Translations under genes and position numbers: made by a program
The notes under the pieces: model-generated
Told to the model about the DNA's origin: nothing
The model's database searches: none
The model's input: the letters and a program-made list of their open reading frames with translations, nothing else
Shown: piece by piece, positions 60,263 to 64,000 of the stretch
Position numbering within the stretch: the first letter of the stretch is position 1
Layout of the letters: every line of letters starts with the position of its first letter
NCBI RefSeq assembly: GCF_900107405.1
Contig: NZ_FNPV01000011.1
Coordinates: forward strand, 1 to 64,000
Length of the DNA: 64,000 nt
Origin: Tindallia californiensis
Lineage (GTDB): Bacteria > Bacillota > Clostridia > Peptostreptococcales > Tindalliaceae
Reading direction: 5' to 3'

Positions 60263-60415
60263 ATGAAAAGCAATTGTCATGTAAGTAATGGGAATTACGT
60301 TAATGCTAAAAGTGTAATAGGGACAGTGAGAAAGGCGATAATTTTCGCTTTTTCATTGTCCTTTTTGTTTGCCCAAACAAGTAAAATGCCATGGAATCAG
60401 GAGGTAGTAGCATGA
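60263..60415 (+). CDS. Leader peptide ORF overlapping carA
   Basis: 50 residues, KSNCHVSNGNYVNAKSVIG then a hydrophobic KAIIFAFSLSFLFAQTS part. GGGAGTGAATGAT precedes its ATG. It runs through the attenuator hairpin and its TGA overlaps the carA ATG (ATGA). Translation of it would affect hairpin formation and couple to carA. It may also be incidental. Confidence 0.5.
   Translation: MKSNCHVSNGNYVNAKSVIGTVRKAIIFAFSLSFLFAQTSKMPWNQEVVA
60321..60366 (+). terminator. carAB attenuator terminator
   Basis: Long hairpin GGACAgTGAgAAAG-GCGA ... TCGC-TTTTTCAtTGTCC followed by TTTTTG. When PyrR-UMP binds the site at 60231, this terminator should form and stop transcription before carA. Confidence 0.85.
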
Positions 60416-61479
60416 AAGCACAGCTGATATTAGAAAACGGAAAAAAATTTGAAGGACGAGCTTTCGGATATAAGCAAGAAAGCGTCGGAGAACTGGTTTT
60501 TACAACAGGCATGACAGGATATCAAGAGGTACTGACGGATCCATCTTACCATGGGCAAATCGTTACGTTTACTTATCCACTGATCGGAAACTATGGAATT
60601 AATTTGGAAGATATAGAATCGGCTACTCCACACCCAAAGGCATTAATTGTTCGAGAAAAAGCAAACTATCCCAGTAATTGGCGATGTGAAATGGGCTTAG
60701 AAGGCTATTTGAAGCATCACAAAATCATGGGTATTGAAGCCCTTGATACTCGAGAACTAACAAAAATAATTCGGGACCAAGGAACAATGAAGGCGATCAT
60801 AACCCTTCGAGAATTAACAGAAAGTCAGATTGCTCAAAAATTAAATCAGTTTAATAACATTCATGCCGTAGACAGAGTGACGACTAGTCACTCATATGAA
60901 GTCCTTGGGGAAGGAAAGCATGTAGCAATCATAGATTTTGGAGTGAAAGAAAATATTCTTCGTTCTCTTCAGTTAAGAAACTGTAAGATTACTGTTTTTC
61001 CAGCCAGAGCAAAGGTCAAAGAGGTACTTAGTATAAATCCTGATGGGATTCTATTGTCGAACGGACCTGGAGATCCTGAGGATTTAATGGATATTGCCGA
61101 TAACATACGAACCTTTGTTGAAACAAAGCCGGTTTTTGGGATTTGCCTGGGTCACCAGATTTTGAACTTAGCGTTAGGTGGAAGTAGCAAAAAGATGACA
61201 TTTGGACACCGAGGCTGTAATCATCCGGTAAAAGATTTACAGCAAGGGAAAGTATACATTACTTCCCAAAATCATGGATATGTGGTTAATGAAGTGCCAG
61301 AAACCCTTGAAATAACGCATATTAACTTGAATGATCAATCTGTTGAAGGATTGAGACATCGTAAACATCCTGCATTTAGCGTGCAATTTCACCCAGAAGC
61401 AAGTCCTGGACCTCAGGAAACAAAATATCTATTTGATGAATTTATGAATGCGATGAAAGGAGGGCAAGATCATGCCTAA
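60412..61479 (+). CDS. carA: Carbamoyl-phosphate synthase small (glutaminase) subunit
   Basis: 355 residues from ATG 60412, after CAGGAGGTAGTAGC. N-terminal CPSase_sm domain ([27 protein letters not shown]), C-terminal class I glutaminase with catalytic Cys in [10 protein letters not shown] and His-x-Glu in [11 protein letters not shown]. Supplies ammonia to CarB for arginine and pyrimidine synthesis. Overlaps carB by 8 bp. Confidence 0.97.
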   Translation: MKAQLILENGKKFEGRAFGYKQESVGELVFTTGMTGYQEVLTDPSYHGQIVTFTYPLIGNYGINLEDIESATPHPKALIVREKANYPSNWRCEMGLEGYLKHHKIMGIEALDTRELTKIIRDQGTMKAIITLRELTESQIAQKLNQFNNIHAVDRVTTSHSYEVLGEGKHVAIIDFGVKENILRSLQLRNCKITVFPARAKVKEVLSINPDGILLSNGPGDPEDLMDIADNIRTFVETKPVFGICLGHQILNLALGGSSKKMTFGHRGCNHPVKDLQQGKVYITSQNHGYVVNEVPETLEITHINLNDQSVEGLRHRKHPAFSVQFHPEASPGPQETKYLFDEFMNAMKGGQDHA

Positions 61480-64000
61480 AAAATCAAACATTAAAAAGGT
61501 ATTGGTGATAGGTTCCGGTCCAATTGTTATCGGACAGGCTGCCGAATTTGATTATTCAGGAACACAGGCTTGCCAGGCCCTTAAAGAAGAAGGTGTCGAA
61601 GTAGTGCTCATCAATAGTAACCCAGCAACCATTATGACAGATAAAGCATTTGCTGATAAAATATACTTAGAGCCATTAACGTTAGAATTTGTTGAAAAGA
61701 TTCTTGATAAAGAAAGACCTGATAGCCTTATGGCAGGAATGGGTGGTCAGACGGCACTGAATCTAGCCGTTGAACTTCATGATTCCGGTGCTCTGGAGAG
61801 ATACAATGTACAAGTTATTGGAACCTCGATCGAATCTATCAAAGAAGGAGAAGATCGAGAAAGGTTTAAGGCAATGATGGAGCGGATTGATCAACCTGTG
61901 ATTGAGAGTAGGATTGTTACGAATCTGGAGGAGGGAGTGGGTTTTGCTCAAGAAGTAGGATATCCGGTTATTATAAGACCTGCCTACACCTTAGGAGGTA
62001 CAGGGGGAGGAATGGCTTATAATGAATATGAGCTGGAAGAAATTTTATCAAGAGGACTTCATCTAAGTCGTGTTGGTCAGGTGTTATTAGAAAAATCGGT
62101 TCTTGGCTGGAAAGAAATAGAATATGAAGTAATGAGAGATGCTAACGGCACTTGCATTACTGTCTGCAATATGGAAAATATCGATCCAGTAGGTGTTCAC
62201 ACGGGTGATAGTATTGTGATTGCACCTGTACAAACTTTAAGCGATAAAGAACATCAAATGCTTCGTACCGCAGCCATTGACATTATTAATGCCGTAGGCA
62301 TTGAAGGGGGATGCAATGTTCAGTTTGCAATGAATCCTAAAAGCTTCGAATATGCCGTAATAGAAATTAATCCACGTGTTAGCCGTTCCTCAGCCTTAGC
62401 ATCCAAAGCAACTGGTTATCCAATTGCAAAAGTAGCATCCAAAATTGCCCTTGGATATGGGTTGGATGAAATTAAAAATGCGGTCACTGGTAAGACGTAT
62501 GCTTGCTTTGAACCGACCCTAGATTATGTAGTAGTCAAAATTCCTAAGTGGCCTTTTGACAAGTTTAGAAATGCCAAACGATCCTTGGGAACAAAAATGA
62601 TGGCTACAGGAGAAGTGATGGCATTGGGGAATAATTTTGAAGCAGCATTGCTAAAAGGCATTCGATCTTTAGAGATTGGAAGATACAGCTTCATTAATCC
62701 AGATTCTGAACGAAAAAGCCTTCAAGAGCTAAAAGCTCAAATACAAGTACCGGATGATGAACGTATTTTTGATTTGGCTGAAATGCTGCGCCGCAACTAT
62801 CGAGTGGAAAAAGTATCAGAAATTACTGGCATAGATCCTTTCTTTATCCAAAAAATTCAAGGGATTGTTTTAATGGAAGAAGAACTTAAAGAAATGAAAA
62901 GCACCGATCTAACACCTCAGAAATTACGAAATTACAAACAAAAAGGATTTTCGGATAAAGGAATGGCCGATATAATCAAGTGTAGTCCACAAGCAATTTA
63001 TGGTCTGAGAAATCAATGGAACATCCATCCTGTATATAAAATGGTAGATACCTGTGCCGGTGAGTTTGAAGCACAATCACCATACTATTATTCAACCTAT
63101 GATTCTGTGGATGAAGTCAACGTAACTTCTAAACGAAAAATAATGGTTATTGGATCAGGACCTATCCGAATAGGACAGGGGATTGAGTTTGATTATTGCT
63201 CTGTGCACAGCATCTTGGCCTTAAGAAAGGCAGGGTTGGAAACCATTATGGTAAATAACAATCCTGAAACAGTGAGCACTGACTTTGATATTTCTGATAA
63301 ACTTTATTTTGAACCTTTAACAGAAGAGGATGTATTAAACATTGCTGAAAAAGAAAAACCGGAAGGGGTTATTCTACAATTTGGTGGCCAGACAGCCATC
63401 AAATTAGCCGATTTTTTTCAGGAAATGAATATTCCTATTCTAGGAACTCAACCAACACAAATCGATACAGCAGAAGATCGTGAAAAGTTTGAAAAACTAA
63501 TGGATCGATTGAAAATAAATCGTCCACAGGGAAAAGCTGTGTGGTCTTTAGAAGAAGGATTGAAAGCAGCCAACTTTTTGGGATATCCTGTTTTAGTAAG
63601 ACCCTCCTATGTGCTTGGTGGAAGAGGAATGGAAATCACCAGAGATGAGCTGGAACTTAAGAAATATCTGAAAGACGCTTTTGAAGCTGATCATAAGAAT
63701 CCGGTATTAATTGATCGATACCTAATGGGCAGAGAAATAGAAGTAGACGCTATTTTCGACGGTAAAGATGTGCTAATACCTGGTATTATGGAACACTTGG
63801 ATCGGGCTGGGGTGCATTCTGGAGACAGCACATCACTATACCCGGCTGAATACCTGACAATAGAAAGAAAAAAAGAATTGCTGGAAGTAACAAAGAAAGT
63901 TGCCAAAGGACTAGAGATATCAGGAATGGTAAGTATTCAGTTTATAGAATTTCAGGATAACTTATATTTAATTGAAGTAAATCCACGTTCCAGTCGAACC
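61472..64000 (+). CDS. carB: Carbamoyl-phosphate synthase large subunit, truncated by window end
   Basis: 843 codons in frame, without a stop, of a usual length near 1070. First half: [28 protein letters not shown]-grasp block [18 protein letters not shown] and ATPase [21 protein letters not shown] (in pieces). Second half from about 550: [43 protein letters not shown] 61472 is inside the end of carA with AAAGGAGGGCAAGATC. Confidence 0.97.
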   Translation, partial: MPKKSNIKKVLVIGSGPIVIGQAAEFDYSGTQACQALKEEGVEVVLINSNPATIMTDKAFADKIYLEPLTLEFVEKILDKERPDSLMAGMGGQTALNLAVELHDSGALERYNVQVIGTSIESIKEGEDRERFKAMMERIDQPVIESRIVTNLEEGVGFAQEVGYPVIIRPAYTLGGTGGGMAYNEYELEEILSRGLHLSRVGQVLLEKSVLGWKEIEYEVMRDANGTCITVCNMENIDPVGVHTGDSIVIAPVQTLSDKEHQMLRTAAIDIINAVGIEGGCNVQFAMNPKSFEYAVIEINPRVSRSSALASKATGYPIAKVASKIALGYGLDEIKNAVTGKTYACFEPTLDYVVVKIPKWPFDKFRNAKRSLGTKMMATGEVMALGNNFEAALLKGIRSLEIGRYSFINPDSERKSLQELKAQIQVPDDERIFDLAEMLRRNYRVEKVSEITGIDPFFIQKIQGIVLMEEELKEMKSTDLTPQKLRNYKQKGFSDKGMADIIKCSPQAIYGLRNQWNIHPVYKMVDTCAGEFEAQSPYYYSTYDSVDEVNVTSKRKIMVIGSGPIRIGQGIEFDYCSVHSILALRKAGLETIMVNNNPETVSTDFDISDKLYFEPLTEEDVLNIAEKEKPEGVILQFGGQTAIKLADFFQEMNIPILGTQPTQIDTAEDREKFEKLMDRLKINRPQGKAVWSLEEGLKAANFLGYPVLVRPSYVLGGRGMEITRDELELKKYLKDAFEADHKNPVLIDRYLMGREIEVDAIFDGKDVLIPGIMEHLDRAGVHSGDSTSLYPAEYLTIERKKELLEVTKKVAKGLEISGMVSIQFIEFQDNLYLIEVNPRSSRT

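Overview
The window is low-GC Firmicutes chromosome, best explained as an anaerobic member of class Clostridia. The evidence is the S10-spc-alpha ribosomal gene order, a KOW protein between map and infA, zinc-type S14 and L36, and the ecfA1-ecfA2-ecfT-truA-rplM-rpsI tail. TTG and GTG starts with strong GGAGG sites are common. I do not name a genus.

Region 1 (1-20942) is host DNA: the 3' end of tuf, then rpsJ to rplQ with secY, adk, map, infA and rpoA embedded. The ECF transporter core, truA, rplM and rpsI follow. Almost everything is on the + strand in tightly spaced operons.

Region 2 (about 20931-57925) is a complete prophage of about 37 kb inserted in the last codons of rpsI. A 19-bp near-perfect direct repeat (18/19) at 20925-20943 and 57907-57925 marks attL and attR, so the host rpsI terminator now lies beyond attR and the phage supplies a new one. 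The leftward arm holds the integrase, accessory genes and an S24-type repressor. The rightward arm holds cro-like and early regulators, a replication initiator with internal 33-bp repeats, a late regulator, an antirepressor and a small tyrosine recombinase. HNH/TerS/TerL, an HK97-type head and a PBSX/Xkd-type contractile tail follow, the tail with a textbook -1 frameshift in its assembly chaperone. Last come the endolysin (with an SLH domain) and holin. It is a temperate, myovirus-like phage.

The most unusual part is 22.4-29.9 kb, downstream of the repressor. Three or more cargo modules are separated by repeated copies of the repressor tail and its 3' UTR. The modules are a SIR2 protein, an Abi_2 protein with a structured leader RNA plus a small protein, and a RexA/RexB-like sensor and 4-TM pair. 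Two of the junctions also carry a nearly identical group I intron core (292/295 identical) and a conserved 3' end with a hairpin, an architecture like that of IStrons but without any transposase or TnpB. The locus looks like a lysogenic-conversion cassette array that swaps anti-phage genes by recombination at the repressor tail.

Region 3 (57926-64000) is host DNA again: cobO (leftward), a SAM methyltransferase, uppP, then carA-carB behind a PyrR-type attenuator that contains a 50-codon leader ORF overlapping the carA start. carB runs off the window.
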